From Archaeoglobaceae archaeon (GTDB taxonomy: Archaea > Halobacteriota > Archaeoglobi > Archaeoglobales > Archaeoglobaceae), in NCBI GenBank assembly GCA_027028145.1, contig JALVJV010000005.1, positions 49,238 through 113,237 on the forward strand: 64,000 nt of DNA, given 5' to 3'. The notes under the pieces were generated by a model. That model searched no databases. It saw nothing but the letters and a program-made list of their open reading frames with translations, and was not told the origin of the DNA. Positions 35,374 to 45,226 of the stretch are shown one piece after another. Numbering within the stretch: the first letter of the stretch is position 1; each line of letters starts with the position of its first letter. Made by a program: the position numbers and the translations under genes.

Positions 35374-36267
35374 AATCATCAGATGCAGATCGTGTAATCT
35401 GTCCGCTAAATCGATCAGCATTTCCGCATCCCTTACCTTTTCGATCCACTCCTTAGGTATAGCGTCGATTCCAAGTCGGCAACCCTTCATTCCGCAAGCC
35501 ATCGCCGCTATGGAGTCGGTATCACCTCCAGCGTTTACAGCTTTCAGGGCGCATTCTTTAAAGTTTGAAGAAGAGAGGTAGCAGTAAAACGCAAGTGGGA
35601 CGGAATCGTAAACGGATATAGAATTGCCAAGTCTGTCAACAGCGGAATCCAAGTCGAGGTTCGCGATCTGGTGGGCGAGGTTTACCTTATCCGCAACCAA
35701 CTCATCGTATTTCCTCGTTCTTTTCACGACTTCTTTTACCATCCTGCAATCGTCCCATTCGTTCAGTATACATGCAAAGGCTATTGCCATCGCAACGGCT
35801 CCGCTTACGGCCGATCCCTTATGAGTTACTATCGAAGAGAACACAGCATACTTCTCAACCAGATCTAAGCTGAAAGAATACACCAAGCCGATCGGCAAAA
35901 CTCTAACGGCTGAACCGCAGGTTTCGGATTCTACTCCAGATCTGTTCCAAGGAACGCCGAAGGCTAAATTTTTCAGTGCAATTCTGGTTGTTGGACCGAT
36001 TCTGTTGCTTGTAATAAGCTTCAGCCTTTCGGCGAAGTCATCGGGACTGAAGTAGACCGTCTTCAAGATCGATTTGGCAAGGATTATCATCTGTTCGGTA
36101 TCATCCGTCCATTCTCCAGCCTTGAGGTCTCCGTAAGGGGAGTGCAAAAAATCTTTAACCTCACCGTAGATCCTTCTAATATCATCTCTGCTCAGCCCTT
36201 CGACGGGCATTCCCAAAGCGTCGCCTATTGCGAAGCCGAGTATCGCTCCTCTAAACCTTTTGATCAT
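35359..36267 (-). CDS. ADP-ribosylglycohydrolase family protein
   Basis: 302-residue all-alpha hydrolase of the DraG/ARH family, which removes ADP-ribose from proteins or small molecules using two magnesium ions. Metal-binding motifs are intact: GDALGMPVEG near residue 15, GEWTDDTEQ near 54 and the C-terminal NAGGDTDSIAAM. No DraT-like transferase is in the window, so the substrate is open. Head-to-head with aroA; convergent with the PiT gene, with a 15-base overlap. Confidence 0.92.
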   Translation of the reverse strand: MIKRFRGAILGFAIGDALGMPVEGLSRDDIRRIYGEVKDFLHSPYGDLKAGEWTDDTEQMIILAKSILKTVYFSPDDFAERLKLITSNRIGPTTRIALKNLAFGVPWNRSGVESETCGSAVRVLPIGLVYSFSLDLVEKYAVFSSIVTHKGSAVSGAVAMAIAFACILNEWDDCRMVKEVVKRTRKYDELVADKVNLAHQIANLDLDSAVDRLGNSISVYDSVPLAFYCYLSSSNFKECALKAVNAGGDTDSIAAMACGMKGCRLGIDAIPKEWIEKVRDAEMLIDLADRLHDLHLMISNIR

Positions 36268-36317
36268 CGCTACGATTTCGCACCAAATTTTATATAATGT
36301 TATGCCAACGCTTGGCT

Positions 36318-37571
36318 ATGGATGTCATCATCAGAAGTAGCGAGATCGAAGGCTCAGCGAATCCTCCGCCGTCTAAAAGCTACACGCATCGAGCCTTCTT
36401 GGCTTCAGCCCTTTCAAGATCATCCAAGGTATTTAACGCTTTAATTTCAGACGACACCCTCGCAACTCTAAGCTGTTGCGGGAAGATCGGTGCGGAATTC
36501 GTGCGTGCTGGAGATGTATTCAGATTCAGGGGTTGCGGGGAAATAGAAGGCGGAAAATACTTCTACTGTGCGAACTCTGGAACTACGATGAGGCTACTTC
36601 TGGGTGTGCTGTCTCTATCGAAATTCAGATCCGTTCTCGATGGGGATGAGTCCTTAAGGAAGAGACCTAACAGAGAGCTTGTTGAGGCTTTGAAAAGTTT
36701 GGGCGCTGAGATAAGAGGGTTCGGTAGTTTTGAGCCTCCGGTATGGGTTAGAGGTGTGATTAAAGGCGGTGACGTCGAGATCAAAGCCAAGAGTTCTCAG
36801 TTCGTATCATCCCTACTCTTCGCACTCCCCCTCGCTAAGGGTGATTCAACGCTCAAGGTTTTGGATGTAAAGTCGAAGCCATACATCGAAATAACACTGC
36901 ACGTAATCAGAGAGAGCGGAATCGAAATTGAGAGGGAGAACTTCACGTTTTACATCGAAGGCGAGCAGGAGTTCAGGCTTAGGAACTTCAGCGTTCCTTC
37001 CGACTTTTCGTCCGCGAGCTACCTCATAGCGGCGGGAATTCTTGCTGGGAAAGTGGAGATTAAAAACATGTTCGAATCCGAGCAGGGAGATAAGAGAATC
37101 GTCGACATAGTTAAGGAGATGGGCGGAAACGTTAGATGGAACAAGAGGGAAGGAATAATAGTGGCTGAGAAGTCGGAGCTTGAGGGAATCGAAGTGAATG
37201 CCGGCGATATTCCCGATCTCGTCCCCACGATTGCGGTTCTTGCAAGTATTGCAAAAGGAAAGACCGTTATATGCAACGCGGAGCATCTTAGGCTTAAGGA
37301 GATCGACAGGATAGAGGGGATCTACCGCAACCTCAGAAGCTTGGGAATCGAAGTTAAGAAGAGAAGGGACGGTCTCGAAATAGTCGGCGGTAAAATTGAA
37401 GGGGGAACCGTAGATTCCTTCGGAGATCACAGGATGGCTTTAGCTTTCTCCCTGCTCGGATTGGTGGCCAAGAAAGGCGTTTGTGTTAAGAACGCGGAGG
37501 TGGTTTCGGTTTCGTTTCCGAACTATTTCGAAGTTCTAAAAGGATTGGGTGCCAAAATCGAGGTATCTTAA
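36318..37571 (+). CDS. aroA: 3-phosphoshikimate 1-carboxyvinyltransferase (EPSP synthase)
   Basis: Sixth step of the shikimate pathway. About 417 residues from ATG 36318 (MDVIIRSSEIEGSANPPPSKSYTHR). Signature regions are PPSKSYTHRAFLASAL, NSGTTMRLLLG, LRLKEIDRIEG and FGDHRMALAFSL. The frame begins at 36297, but TTTATATAATG just upstream is the TATA box for a leaderless start at 36318, so the extra seven residues are rejected. No other aro gene is in the window. Confidence 0.95.
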   Translation: MDVIIRSSEIEGSANPPPSKSYTHRAFLASALSRSSKVFNALISDDTLATLSCCGKIGAEFVRAGDVFRFRGCGEIEGGKYFYCANSGTTMRLLLGVLSLSKFRSVLDGDESLRKRPNRELVEALKSLGAEIRGFGSFEPPVWVRGVIKGGDVEIKAKSSQFVSSLLFALPLAKGDSTLKVLDVKSKPYIEITLHVIRESGIEIERENFTFYIEGEQEFRLRNFSVPSDFSSASYLIAAGILAGKVEIKNMFESEQGDKRIVDIVKEMGGNVRWNKREGIIVAEKSELEGIEVNAGDIPDLVPTIAVLASIAKGKTVICNAEHLRLKEIDRIEGIYRNLRSLGIEVKKRRDGLEIVGGKIEGGTVDSFGDHRMALAFSLLGLVAKKGVCVKNAEVVSVSFPNYFEVLKGLGAKIEVS

Positions 37572-38269
37572 AATCTTCCACTACTCCTTCCAAGTTCGAG
37601 ATACACGTAAAGGGCTGAGCATATTATGATTATCGCGAGCGCGTAGTTCTTGAAGGCTCTTATGAGGTTCTTGTAGAACAGGTATTCTTCTCCAAACGGT
37701 CCTATCGATCTCAACTCTTGAGCGTTGAGTATGAAGTATTTTCCAATCCCCCTTATCACGATAGGTTTGCCGCCTATCATCACAGCCTGAGCTATTATGT
37801 CCTTTTTGGTTATGACCCAAGGATCCGGGCCCGAAGCATCTCCGCCGGTGTAGATCAGTCCGTCTTTTATCTTCAGAATTCTGTGAGTGATCGGAAGGTA
37901 TGAATCGGGTCTCTTGAACATGATTATATCTCCGACGTGCGGATCGATGTGGATAGCCTGAACCAGTATCAGGTCTCCCCTCTTCATCGTAGGATACATG
38001 CTGTCCGAAACCACAACAGCCCAGAAGAGCTTGTGCGTGAAGGCTAAAATCAAGAGTAGCGCTACGAAGCCCAAAACGGCAAACGTTCTGAAAACGGGTT
38101 TTTCACGTTTTTTAAATAGTTCTACCCTCGACTGAACTACCCTTATCCTTTCATTTCTCTCAGATATCAACCTGAGCCTTTCCAAGATCGAAAAGCGGTA
38201 ACCCTTAACCTGAAAGTATGCGTAAACGATTATCAGGAGCGATATGATGCTAACGATCTCAACGATCAT
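37568..38269 (-). CDS. Signal peptidase I (archaeal type)
   Basis: Membrane serine protease that removes secretory signal peptides. 233 residues from ATG 38269. An N-terminal membrane helix, a charged segment, a second helix (about 72-90), then the catalytic Ser in VVSDSMYPTMKRGDLILV and the archaeal/ER-type catalytic His in YLPITHRIL, with Asp in GDASGPDPW. A C-terminal membrane helix follows. Bacterial enzymes use Lys instead of His. The open frame to 38536 is antisense extension into LysE coding and is rejected; the real start overlaps lysE by four bases. Confidence 0.93.
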   Translation of the reverse strand: MIVEIVSIISLLIIVYAYFQVKGYRFSILERLRLISERNERIRVVQSRVELFKKREKPVFRTFAVLGFVALLLILAFTHKLFWAVVVSDSMYPTMKRGDLILVQAIHIDPHVGDIIMFKRPDSYLPITHRILKIKDGLIYTGGDASGPDPWVITKKDIIAQAVMIGGKPIVIRGIGKYFILNAQELRSIGPFGEEYLFYKNLIRAFKNYALAIIIICSALYVYLELGRSSGRF

Positions 38270-38886
38270 CGAAGAAAATATCCGTCGAGTTTTAAAAGGG
38301 TTGTCATACCCGTCGCCAAGAACCAGATGCCGAAGACGACGAATATGGCAACGGAAATCGCAGTTAATATCATCTGAGCTTTCCTTCTCCAAATGTTCGA
38401 AGCTCTGTTGGAAGTCAAAGACACGAACGACAGCCACGAGAAGTCGCAGAGTTCGTGTAGAACTATCAGAGTTAGAAGTCCCAATAGTCCGTATTCTAAC
38501 GACTTCATAACGAGCGTAAATCCGACGGTCAGCCACCAGATTATGAAGTAGGGATTGCAGGAGCTCATGATTATCCCGGTCATGTATCCCCTCGTCACTT
38601 TCGCCTCAACCTCGCCGCTTTTAAGTTCGAGGTAGGCTAAATACAGCAATACGATCCCGCCGAGAATGCCGACGACGGCTTTAACAAAATCCGTAGCTAT
38701 GAACGAGCCGAAGAAGAACAGAGCGAGAATTATCGGGATCTCAACAGTCGCATGTCCAAAGGTTATTGTAAGTCCGGCTAACTTGTTCTTCCTTCCTTCG
38801 GCGATCGTAGCGGCAAAGAGGGGTCCGGGAGCTATAACCCCGCTCAGAGATATGAGAACTACCGTCAGAGCGAACGTTAGATCCAT
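38266..38886 (-). CDS. LysE/RhtB family amino acid exporter
   Basis: 206-residue membrane protein with six predicted helices. It carries the LysE start pattern [17 protein letters not shown], in which the conserved PGP is visible, and [11 protein letters not shown] in the fourth helix. Family members export lysine, arginine, threonine or homoserine derivatives; the substrate is not readable. It heads a two-gene operon with the signal peptidase. Only 49 bases separate it from the divergent GGGP synthase start, so the promoters face each other. Confidence 0.88.
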   Translation of the reverse strand: MDLTFALTVVLISLSGVIAPGPLFAATIAEGRKNKLAGLTITFGHATVEIPIILALFFFGSFIATDFVKAVVGILGGIVLLYLAYLELKSGEVEAKVTRGYMTGIIMSSCNPYFIIWWLTVGFTLVMKSLEYGLLGLLTLIVLHELCDFSWLSFVSLTSNRASNIWRRKAQMILTAISVAIFVVFGIWFLATGMTTLLKLDGYFLR

Positions 38887-38935
38887 GCATCAATTTCGGC
38901 ATAAATTTAAAAATTTTGTTACCGAACTTGCATCG

Positions 38936-39622
38936 ATGTGGAGGAAGTGGAGACACGTAACGAAGTTGGATCCCGATAGACCGAATCCGCCGGAACTAAT
39001 TAAAGCGGTTGTTGAAAGCGGGACTGATGCGATCATGATATCCGGAACTCAAAACGTAACGCTCGACAAGGCTAAAGCTCTGCTTGAGGAGGTTAAACAA
39101 TACGGACTGCCGACCGTCGTTGAACCATCGGATCCTTCGAACGTCATATACGATGCGGACTACCTATTCGTTCCGACAGTTCTGAATTCCGCTGACGGGG
39201 AGTGGATAACCGGCAAGCACGCGAGATGGGTTGAGATGAACTTCGACAGACTTGAAGAGTTCTACGGTATCATAGACAGAACGGTGTTCGAGGGATACAT
39301 CGTCCTAAATCCGGATTCGGCAGTTGGGAAGGTTACCAAAGCCAAGACGGATCTAACTCCCAAGCAAGTTGCAAGCTACGCGATAGTCGGGGAAAGGATA
39401 TACAAGTTGCCAGCGATATACATCGAATACAGCGGAACTTTCGGTGATCCTGAAGTCGTTAAAACGGTCAAGGATGTTTTGGACAAAGCCGTGCTGATAT
39501 ACGGCGGAGGAATAGACAGCAGGGAGAAGGCTATGACGATGCTTGAGCATGCGGATATGATAGTGGTCGGAAACGTTCTATACGAGCAGGGGGTCGAGAA
39601 GTTTCTGGAGACGATCCCGTAA
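38936..39622 (+). CDS. Geranylgeranylglyceryl phosphate synthase
   Basis: TIM-barrel enzyme making the first ether bond of archaeal membrane lipids, joining geranylgeranyl diphosphate to sn-glycerol-1-phosphate. 228 residues from ATG 38936 ([15 protein letters not shown]), close to the A. fulgidus enzyme as I recall. Landmarks: [36 protein letters not shown] and the phosphate-binding [11 protein letters not shown]. The frame open back to 38666 is lysE antisense. A TATA-like ATAAATTTAAA precedes the start. The next lipid enzyme gene overlaps it by one base. Confidence 0.97.
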   Translation: MWRKWRHVTKLDPDRPNPPELIKAVVESGTDAIMISGTQNVTLDKAKALLEEVKQYGLPTVVEPSDPSNVIYDADYLFVPTVLNSADGEWITGKHARWVEMNFDRLEEFYGIIDRTVFEGYIVLNPDSAVGKVTKAKTDLTPKQVASYAIVGERIYKLPAIYIEYSGTFGDPEVVKTVKDVLDKAVLIYGGGIDSREKAMTMLEHADMIVVGNVLYEQGVEKFLETIP

Positions 39623-40476
39623 TGCGATCGATTAAAGCGATTTGGGATCTTCTTAGGCTCGAACACGGATTGATGTATGCTTTGGGTGTAGTTGTTGGAA
39701 TAGTCGTTTCTTCCGGATTGGATTTTAATTTTAAGCACGCTTTTTTTGGTATCCTCACCGCAATTTTCTGTCAAGCTTCGGCTTTCGCTTTGAACGATTA
39801 CTTAGACTACGAGGTCGATTTAGCCAATAAGCGGTTCGACAGACCCCTCGTTAGGGGGGATCTGAGCAGAAGTAGTGCTCTGCTGATTGGAGTAATTCTT
39901 GCTCCCCTCGGATTTCTCTCCGCTTATGCGATCTCCCTAAACGCCTTTTTACTGGCTTTTGCAATCACTACGCTGGGCTATTTATATAACGCAAAGCTCA
40001 AGGAGTTCGGGTTGATAGGTAACATCTACATAGCCTTCTCGATGTGCGCTCCATTCATATTCGGAAGTGTTGTTGCAACGAACACCGTAACTCCGCAGAT
40101 AGCCGTCCTATCGATCATCGCTTTCCTCTCCGGGGTTGCGAGGGAGATCATGAAGGGAATTGAAGATGTCGAAGGCGATGCGATAAGGAACGTCAGAACG
40201 ATTGCGAGGGTTAAAGGCGTCGAATTCGCTTCGAAGCTATCCGCCTCATTGTTTCTGATGGCCGTGGCTTTGAGCTTCGTTCCCTTTCTTTACCTTCAAG
40301 GCTACAGGTTCGATATGAAATATATGGTGCCTGTGACAGTCACGGATGCTATTTTGGTTAAGATCTCGCTCGAACTCTTACGCAGGCATAAGCCGGAAGA
40401 CATAAGGAGGTTCAGAAAGCAGACCCTCGTCGCTCTTCTCTTTGGCTTGATAGGATTTCTGTTGGGCGCTTTGTGA
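39622..40476 (+). CDS. Digeranylgeranylglyceryl phosphate synthase (UbiA family)
   Basis: Membrane prenyltransferase adding the second geranylgeranyl chain to GGGP. 284 residues, about eight or nine membrane helices, with the two Asp-rich prenyl-diphosphate motifs NDYLDYEVDLANKRFDRP (near 56-73) and DVEGDAIRNVRT (near 188-199). It starts one base inside the GGGP synthase stop (TAATG), so the first two committed lipid steps are coupled. Confidence 0.95.
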   Translation: MRSIKAIWDLLRLEHGLMYALGVVVGIVVSSGLDFNFKHAFFGILTAIFCQASAFALNDYLDYEVDLANKRFDRPLVRGDLSRSSALLIGVILAPLGFLSAYAISLNAFLLAFAITTLGYLYNAKLKEFGLIGNIYIAFSMCAPFIFGSVVATNTVTPQIAVLSIIAFLSGVAREIMKGIEDVEGDAIRNVRTIARVKGVEFASKLSASLFLMAVALSFVPFLYLQGYRFDMKYMVPVTVTDAILVKISLELLRRHKPEDIRRFRKQTLVALLFGLIGFLLGAL

Positions 40477-40509
40477 AACGTTAAATATTCGAAGTTTGGA
40501 TGATCGAAC

Positions 40510-41061
40510 ATGATTTTGAGGGAGGAGGATTTCAGGAAAGATGCCATAAAGCTGTCGGCTTATCTGATGTCTATATCCGCGAGAACGGCTCCGAAGTCCA
40601 AGGGGGAGGACGATATCGAGATAATCTACGTCGATGATAAGGATAAGGATCGAATTGCGGAGAAGATGATCGAACTCTCCAAAGAGAGGGGAAAGGGCTG
40701 GAAGAGGGACGGTGAATGCGTTAAGAAGGCTGAAGGTATACTCGTAATCGGCGTAAAAGGTGGAAAACCTCTCGGTTTGAACTGCGGAGCTTGCGGCTTC
40801 AACTGCGACGAGCTTAAGAGGATAGAGAGGGGCGGAAAGGATTTTACTGGCCCGAACTGCGTTTTCAAGATTTTAGATTTGGGTATAGCTTTGGGTTCAG
40901 CCGTGAAACTCGCGAGCATAATCAACGTCGACAACAGAATAATATACAGGATAGGAGTCGTTGCGAGGATGCTCGGAATTACTAACGCCGATGTTGCTAT
41001 TGGTATTCCACTGGCAAGCTTAGGCAAAAATCCGTTCTTCGATAGGAAAGAGGATAAATAA
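40510..41061 (+). CDS. DUF2148 ferredoxin-domain protein
   Basis: 183 residues of the DUF2148 family of anaerobes. A Cys cluster NCGACGFNCDELKRI plus a distant Cys in GPNCVFK could hold an iron-sulfur centre, hence the usual name ferredoxin-domain protein. The function is unknown. The second half (ALGSAVKLASIINVDNRI, GVVARMLG) is typical of the family. It follows the DGGGP synthase by 33 bases and may be in its operon or have its own promoter (TTAAATATTC upstream). Confidence 0.85.
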   Translation: MILREEDFRKDAIKLSAYLMSISARTAPKSKGEDDIEIIYVDDKDKDRIAEKMIELSKERGKGWKRDGECVKKAEGILVIGVKGGKPLGLNCGACGFNCDELKRIERGGKDFTGPNCVFKILDLGIALGSAVKLASIINVDNRIIYRIGVVARMLGITNADVAIGIPLASLGKNPFFDRKEDK

Positions 41062-41073
41062 TTTAAAAAATTT

Positions 41074-41958
41074 TTAACCTAAAAAGCTCGTTCTGATTTC
41101 GAACGTCTGCTTCGTCAATGTAAAGCTTATCTCTCTGCCGGCGATTTTAACAGTCGGCTTTATGTCGATCTCTACCTTAGTTCTTTCGCCGTTCTTTATG
41201 TGTGTGACCCACCACTCTTTCAGCTTGTCGTTCATGATTTTCGTTATTAGCGTAAGCTTCGCATCGGACTTGGGCGGAATCACGGTATTCAGATCCTCGC
41301 TTCCCATTCCCACGAGAATTCCGTTCATCTTTATGGTGTAATCAAAGCTCACTACCGGAATCGGAAACGCGTTGGGATTGTAGACATCCGCTACGGTTAC
41401 GATTTCCGTCCATTTGTCGTTCACATCGCCCCAGTGGGACTTTACCGATCCGATCTCTATGTTAGCCAATCCACCGATGGAAATCGTTTCTGGTTTGTTC
41501 AGGGATATCGACGAAAGGATGTCCGTCCTTATAGTATTGCTGAAGCTTATCGGGAATTTGAACTCGAAAACCTTAAGATCGAATACCAGATCTCCCTTTA
41601 TTTCTATCGTCGTTTTCTCTCCGTTCCTTATATGACTAACCCACCACTCCGGAATCTTGTTGTTGTCCAAGTAGATGGCAATTACGATGTTAGATTCCGA
41701 GTTAGCCGGGATTCCCGCCTTGACTGCATGTCCCTCCCCCATTTTAATTCCGTTCATGTATAAGTTCAAGACCACATCCTTCAGCGGAATCGGAAAAGGA
41801 TTCGGATTGTAAACGTCGACGTTTACGAGTATCTCAGTGGTGGATTCGTTTACTTTTCCCCAAGAGTAGGTTATCTTTCGTATCTCCGGTTTACCCACGG
41901 ATGAGCATCCCACAAGCAGTATGGTCGCGATCACGGCGAGGATCAACATTTTTCTCAT
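41074..41958 (-). CDS. Lipoprotein with two LEA14/WHy domains
   Basis: 294 residues. The lipobox LLVGC puts Cys near residue 18, so it is lipid-anchored outside the cell. Two similar halves (about 28-140 and 165-290) each show NPNPFPIP/NPNAFPIP, a MNGI strand and EWWVSHIRNGEKT / EWWVTHIKNGERT, matching the LEA14-like water-stress/hypersensitive-response (WHy) fold. So it arose by internal duplication. Function in archaea is unknown; it might act in surface protection. It is divergent from glyA. Confidence 0.85.
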   Translation of the reverse strand: MRKMLILAVIATILLVGCSSVGKPEIRKITYSWGKVNESTTEILVNVDVYNPNPFPIPLKDVVLNLYMNGIKMGEGHAVKAGIPANSESNIVIAIYLDNNKIPEWWVSHIRNGEKTTIEIKGDLVFDLKVFEFKFPISFSNTIRTDILSSISLNKPETISIGGLANIEIGSVKSHWGDVNDKWTEIVTVADVYNPNAFPIPVVSFDYTIKMNGILVGMGSEDLNTVIPPKSDAKLTLITKIMNDKLKEWWVTHIKNGERTKVEIDIKPTVKIAGREISFTLTKQTFEIRTSFLG

Positions 41959-42025
41959 AACATACGGTCTAACTTAGGTTGTATTTAAGATAAACGCAAA
42001 ATATTTTAAAGGATACGAATCAGAG

Positions 42026-43300
42026 ATGACCATGCTTGATAGACTCTTTGAAATCACCAATAAGCATCACGAGTTCTTCAAGTATTCGATCCCTCTAATC
42101 GCAAGCGAGAACGTAACGAGTTATCTGGTTAGAAGGTTCTACACGAGCGATTTCGGACATAGGTATGCGGAGGGAAAGGTAGGTAAGCGATACTATCAGG
42201 GTTGCGCGTTTATAGACGAGCTTGAAGCTCTCGCAATAGATCTGACTAAGAAGTTGTTCGAAGTCGAACATGCCAACGTTCAGCCCATCTCGGGAACGAT
42301 AGCGAATATGGCGGTCTTCTTTGCCCTAACGAATCCGGGAGACACGATAATGTCCCTGTCCGTTCCGCACGGCGGGCACATCTCCCACGATAGGTTTTCG
42401 GCTGCAGGCTTGAGGGGTTTAAACGTGAAATACTACGCATTCGACAACGAGAATTTCAACATCGACGTCGATGCGACAAAGAGGAAGGTTGAAAAGCTTG
42501 AAGTTAAGCCCAAGGTATTCGTTTTGGGTGCGAGTTTATTTTTATTCCCGCATCCCGTTGAGGAGATATCTGAAATAGCGAGAGATGTAGGAGCGAAGGT
42601 TGTTTACGATGCGAGCCACGTTTTGGGTTTGATAGCGGGGAAGCAGTTTCAGGATCCGATTAGAGAGGGAGCGGATGTAGTTACCGCCTCCACTCACAAG
42701 ACCTTTCCCGGGCCTCAGAGGGCGGTCATCATGTGCAAGAAGGAGCTCGCGAAGACGATCGATAAGGGTGTTTTCCCCGGTGTGGTGAGCAACCACCACA
42801 TTCACAGCTTGGCAGGTTACGTTGCTACATGCTTGGAGATGATGGAGTTCGGTGAGGCTTATGCTAAGCAGATAGTTAAGAACGCTAAAAGGCTGGCTGA
42901 AAGTCTTTACAATTTGGGTTACGACGTTCTTTGCCCGGATTTGGGATTCACGGAATCGCATCAGGTTGTTGTGGATGTATCCAAGTTCGGAGGCGGTGAC
43001 AAAATCGCAAGGATGCTCGAAGATGTGGGAATAATACTGAACAAGAACCTACTTCCTTGGGACGACGTGAAGAATGCCGATAATCCTTCCGGTATAAGAA
43101 TTGGAGTTCAGGAAGTGACGAGATTGGGAATGAAGGAAGAGGAGATGGACACAATCGCGGAATTGATCGATACGACGATTAAGGAGAAGAAGAGCAAGGA
43201 TGAGATTCGAAAAATGGTCAGAGAATTCAAATCGAATTACACGACAGTGAAGTATACGTTTGAGGAGTGCCCAGCCTACGATTTTCCCGAGTTGTGTTGA
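42026..43300 (+). CDS. glyA: Serine hydroxymethyltransferase (archaeal type)
   Basis: PLP enzyme interconverting serine and glycine; archaeal forms use tetrahydromethanopterin-type pterins. 424 residues with LIASENVTSYLVRR, RYAEGKVGKRYYQGC and the PLP lysine in TASTHKTFPGPQ. ATG 42026 or 42032 can start translation; a TATA-like AAATATTTTAAA is about 25 bases upstream. It is a single gene divergent from the WHy lipoprotein gene. Confidence 0.95.
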   Translation: MTMLDRLFEITNKHHEFFKYSIPLIASENVTSYLVRRFYTSDFGHRYAEGKVGKRYYQGCAFIDELEALAIDLTKKLFEVEHANVQPISGTIANMAVFFALTNPGDTIMSLSVPHGGHISHDRFSAAGLRGLNVKYYAFDNENFNIDVDATKRKVEKLEVKPKVFVLGASLFLFPHPVEEISEIARDVGAKVVYDASHVLGLIAGKQFQDPIREGADVVTASTHKTFPGPQRAVIMCKKELAKTIDKGVFPGVVSNHHIHSLAGYVATCLEMMEFGEAYAKQIVKNAKRLAESLYNLGYDVLCPDLGFTESHQVVVDVSKFGGGDKIARMLEDVGIILNKNLLPWDDVKNADNPSGIRIGVQEVTRLGMKEEEMDTIAELIDTTIKEKKSKDEIRKMVREFKSNYTTVKYTFEECPAYDFPELC

Positions 43301-43333
43301 TTTCCCTTTATTTACCTTCGACCACTAGCAAAA

Positions 43334-44368
43334 TCAAATGTATCCCTCTTTAACCATTAGCTCGGCGTTCAGAATACTTGCCCCCGCCGCTCCTCTTACC
43401 GTGTTGTGCCCAAGCGCGAGGTATCTGATTACGTTGTCCTCAACCTTCTTCAGCCTTCCAACCACGACGCTCATCCCGTTTCCGGCATCCCTGTCGAGTC
43501 GGGGTTGAGGTCTATCCGCTTCGTTTCTGACTATTATAACCTTCTCTGGAGATGTGGGTAGATCCTTTAAGGGCTTGAGAGATTCGAACGCTCTAACTAC
43601 GTCTTCAACCTCAACAGATCTATCGAATTCAGCCCAGATCGCTTCGAGATGTCCGTCTATAACCGGAACCCTGTGGCAAGATGCGGAAACCTTTATGCCA
43701 GCAGGAACAACCTTTTCTCCGTCGAACTTACCCAACAGCTTCAAAGGTTCACTTTCAACCTTCTCTTCCTCGCCCTTTATGAACGGGATAACGTTATCAG
43801 TTATCGCAAGCGACGGAACTCCCGGATACCCCGCACCGCTTAAAGCCTGCATGGTAGCGACGGTAACCCTTCTAAGCCCGAGTTCCATCAGAGGCTTGAG
43901 AGTTAGGACGAGCATTATCGTCGTGCAGTTCGGGTTGGTGACTATGAAACCGTCCCAGCCCCTCTTTCTCCTTTGCACCTCTATCAGCTTGAGATGATCG
44001 GGATTAACCTCTGGGATAACCAGTGGAACGTCTTCTTCCATTCTGAAGGCCGAAGCGTTGCTCGCAACCACGAAACCCTCTCCGGCGAACTTCGGCTCAA
44101 CGTCCCTCGCAACATCCGACGGAAGAGCGGAGAAGACTATATCGGCATCGCAGTGCTTCGGATCCATCGGAGCCATCTCTATGTCTCTGGCACACTCCGG
44201 AACGTCCGAGGATACGATCCAGTTTACCTCCTCACGATACCTCTTTCCCACTCTCCTTTCGGATGCCATCAGCGTCGTTATTTTAAACCAAGGGTGATCG
44301 GCTAAAAGCTGAACGAATTTTTGACCAACCATCCCGGTTGCACCCAAAACAGCAACCTTGAGCTTCAT
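43334..44368 (-). CDS. asd: Aspartate-semialdehyde dehydrogenase
   Basis: NADPH-dependent reduction of aspartyl phosphate to the semialdehyde, the branch point to Lys, Thr and Met. About 344 residues from ATG 44368 ([18 protein letters not shown]). It has the nucleotide-binding GATGMVG, the catalytic Cys in [11 protein letters not shown] and the His in [10 protein letters not shown]. It is of the archaeal/fungal ASADH branch. Four extra codons upstream (44380) are open but not conserved. It feeds homoserine dehydrogenase encoded at 25448. Confidence 0.95.
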   Translation of the reverse strand: MKLKVAVLGATGMVGQKFVQLLADHPWFKITTLMASERRVGKRYREEVNWIVSSDVPECARDIEMAPMDPKHCDADIVFSALPSDVARDVEPKFAGEGFVVASNASAFRMEEDVPLVIPEVNPDHLKLIEVQRRKRGWDGFIVTNPNCTTIMLVLTLKPLMELGLRRVTVATMQALSGAGYPGVPSLAITDNVIPFIKGEEEKVESEPLKLLGKFDGEKVVPAGIKVSASCHRVPVIDGHLEAIWAEFDRSVEVEDVVRAFESLKPLKDLPTSPEKVIIVRNEADRPQPRLDRDAGNGMSVVVGRLKKVEDNVIRYLALGHNTVRGAAGASILNAELMVKEGYI

Positions 44369-44449
44369 ATAGCCAAGCACTTCCAGTGAGTTAATAATAT
44401 TTTCCCGAAACTCTAAATTTTAAAAATCTGCGTAACCATTTTTGGAGAT

Positions 44450-45211
44450 ATGAAGGTTAAGATCGGTAGCTTCGATGAACGATTCTCCACGAAATTGGCA
44501 AAAGCTCTGAAATCAATCGGAATAAATGCTGAAGTTAGGAGGTGCATAGATCTGGATTTCTACCCGGTTTACTTCGTTGAAGGCAAATTCAGTGAACTTA
44601 GGAATAAGTATGAGGAAACGGAGCTCATCGATGAAATAAAACGTTGGAAAAGCTACTTAGATTTGGCTAAGGATGTTGAAAGCTTCGAAGAGTTAGAGAA
44701 AAAGATTACCGAAATGATTACCGGGAGCGAGACCGAAGTTTATGCGACTTTGGGCATACTATACGACATGCTTGAGGTTAACGGAATGATCGAAGGTGGA
44801 AAGGTTAAGAATCCGCCCGAAGACCCGATAATAAGGTTTCCCTACGAAGCCGACGAAGACAAAGCCAAGAAGCTCGATCTCAATCAGAGGTTGATCGTTA
44901 CAGCGGACGTTTCGTGCGAAGTTTTCGCGGACTTGAGCGATGCAATTCTTAACGAGAGACTCGCGAAGCTCTGCGAAGAGTATGGGGATGCGATCGGACT
45001 CTTAATTGTCGCCAATGTTGCCGAAGCCATGCTCGAAAAGATTGCCGAGGGAAAGATCGACGTCGAAGAACTTTTAACCATGCATAGGTTGGAGCTCGGA
45101 GAAAAAATCGAAATCAGATCGTCGAACGAAGCTTTAAAAGCGATTTTGGAAGCTCTTGAGAAGGCGGGATTCGTAAAGATAAAGAAGGGAAAAGTTTCGA
45201 TCAAAAGTTAA
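44450..45211 (+). CDS. Conserved hypothetical protein
   Basis: 253 residues, soluble, strongly charged and mostly helical after the first 40 residues. It opens with a beta-alpha-beta-like piece (MKVKIGSFDERFSTKLAKALKSIGINAEVR) and ends in a small winged-helix-like region (SSNEALKAILEALEKAGFVKIKKGKVSIKS). I do not recognise a family. A TATA-like AATTTTAAAAATC and GGAGAT precede the ATG. The DUF2298 gene begins 16 bases later, so the two are probably co-transcribed. Confidence 0.7.
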   Translation: MKVKIGSFDERFSTKLAKALKSIGINAEVRRCIDLDFYPVYFVEGKFSELRNKYEETELIDEIKRWKSYLDLAKDVESFEELEKKITEMITGSETEVYATLGILYDMLEVNGMIEGGKVKNPPEDPIIRFPYEADEDKAKKLDLNQRLIVTADVSCEVFADLSDAILNERLAKLCEEYGDAIGLLIVANVAEAMLEKIAEGKIDVEELLTMHRLELGEKIEIRSSNEALKAILEALEKAGFVKIKKGKVSIKS

Positions 45212-45226
45212 AAGGCGCGTCGAAGC

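Noticed and set aside
38270..38536. N-terminal extension of signal peptidase
   Set aside because: It is antisense-frame reading through lysE; the membrane helix and family start are at 38269.
38666..38935. N-terminal extension of GGGP synthase
   Set aside because: It lies opposite lysE; the family starts at MWRKWRH (38936).
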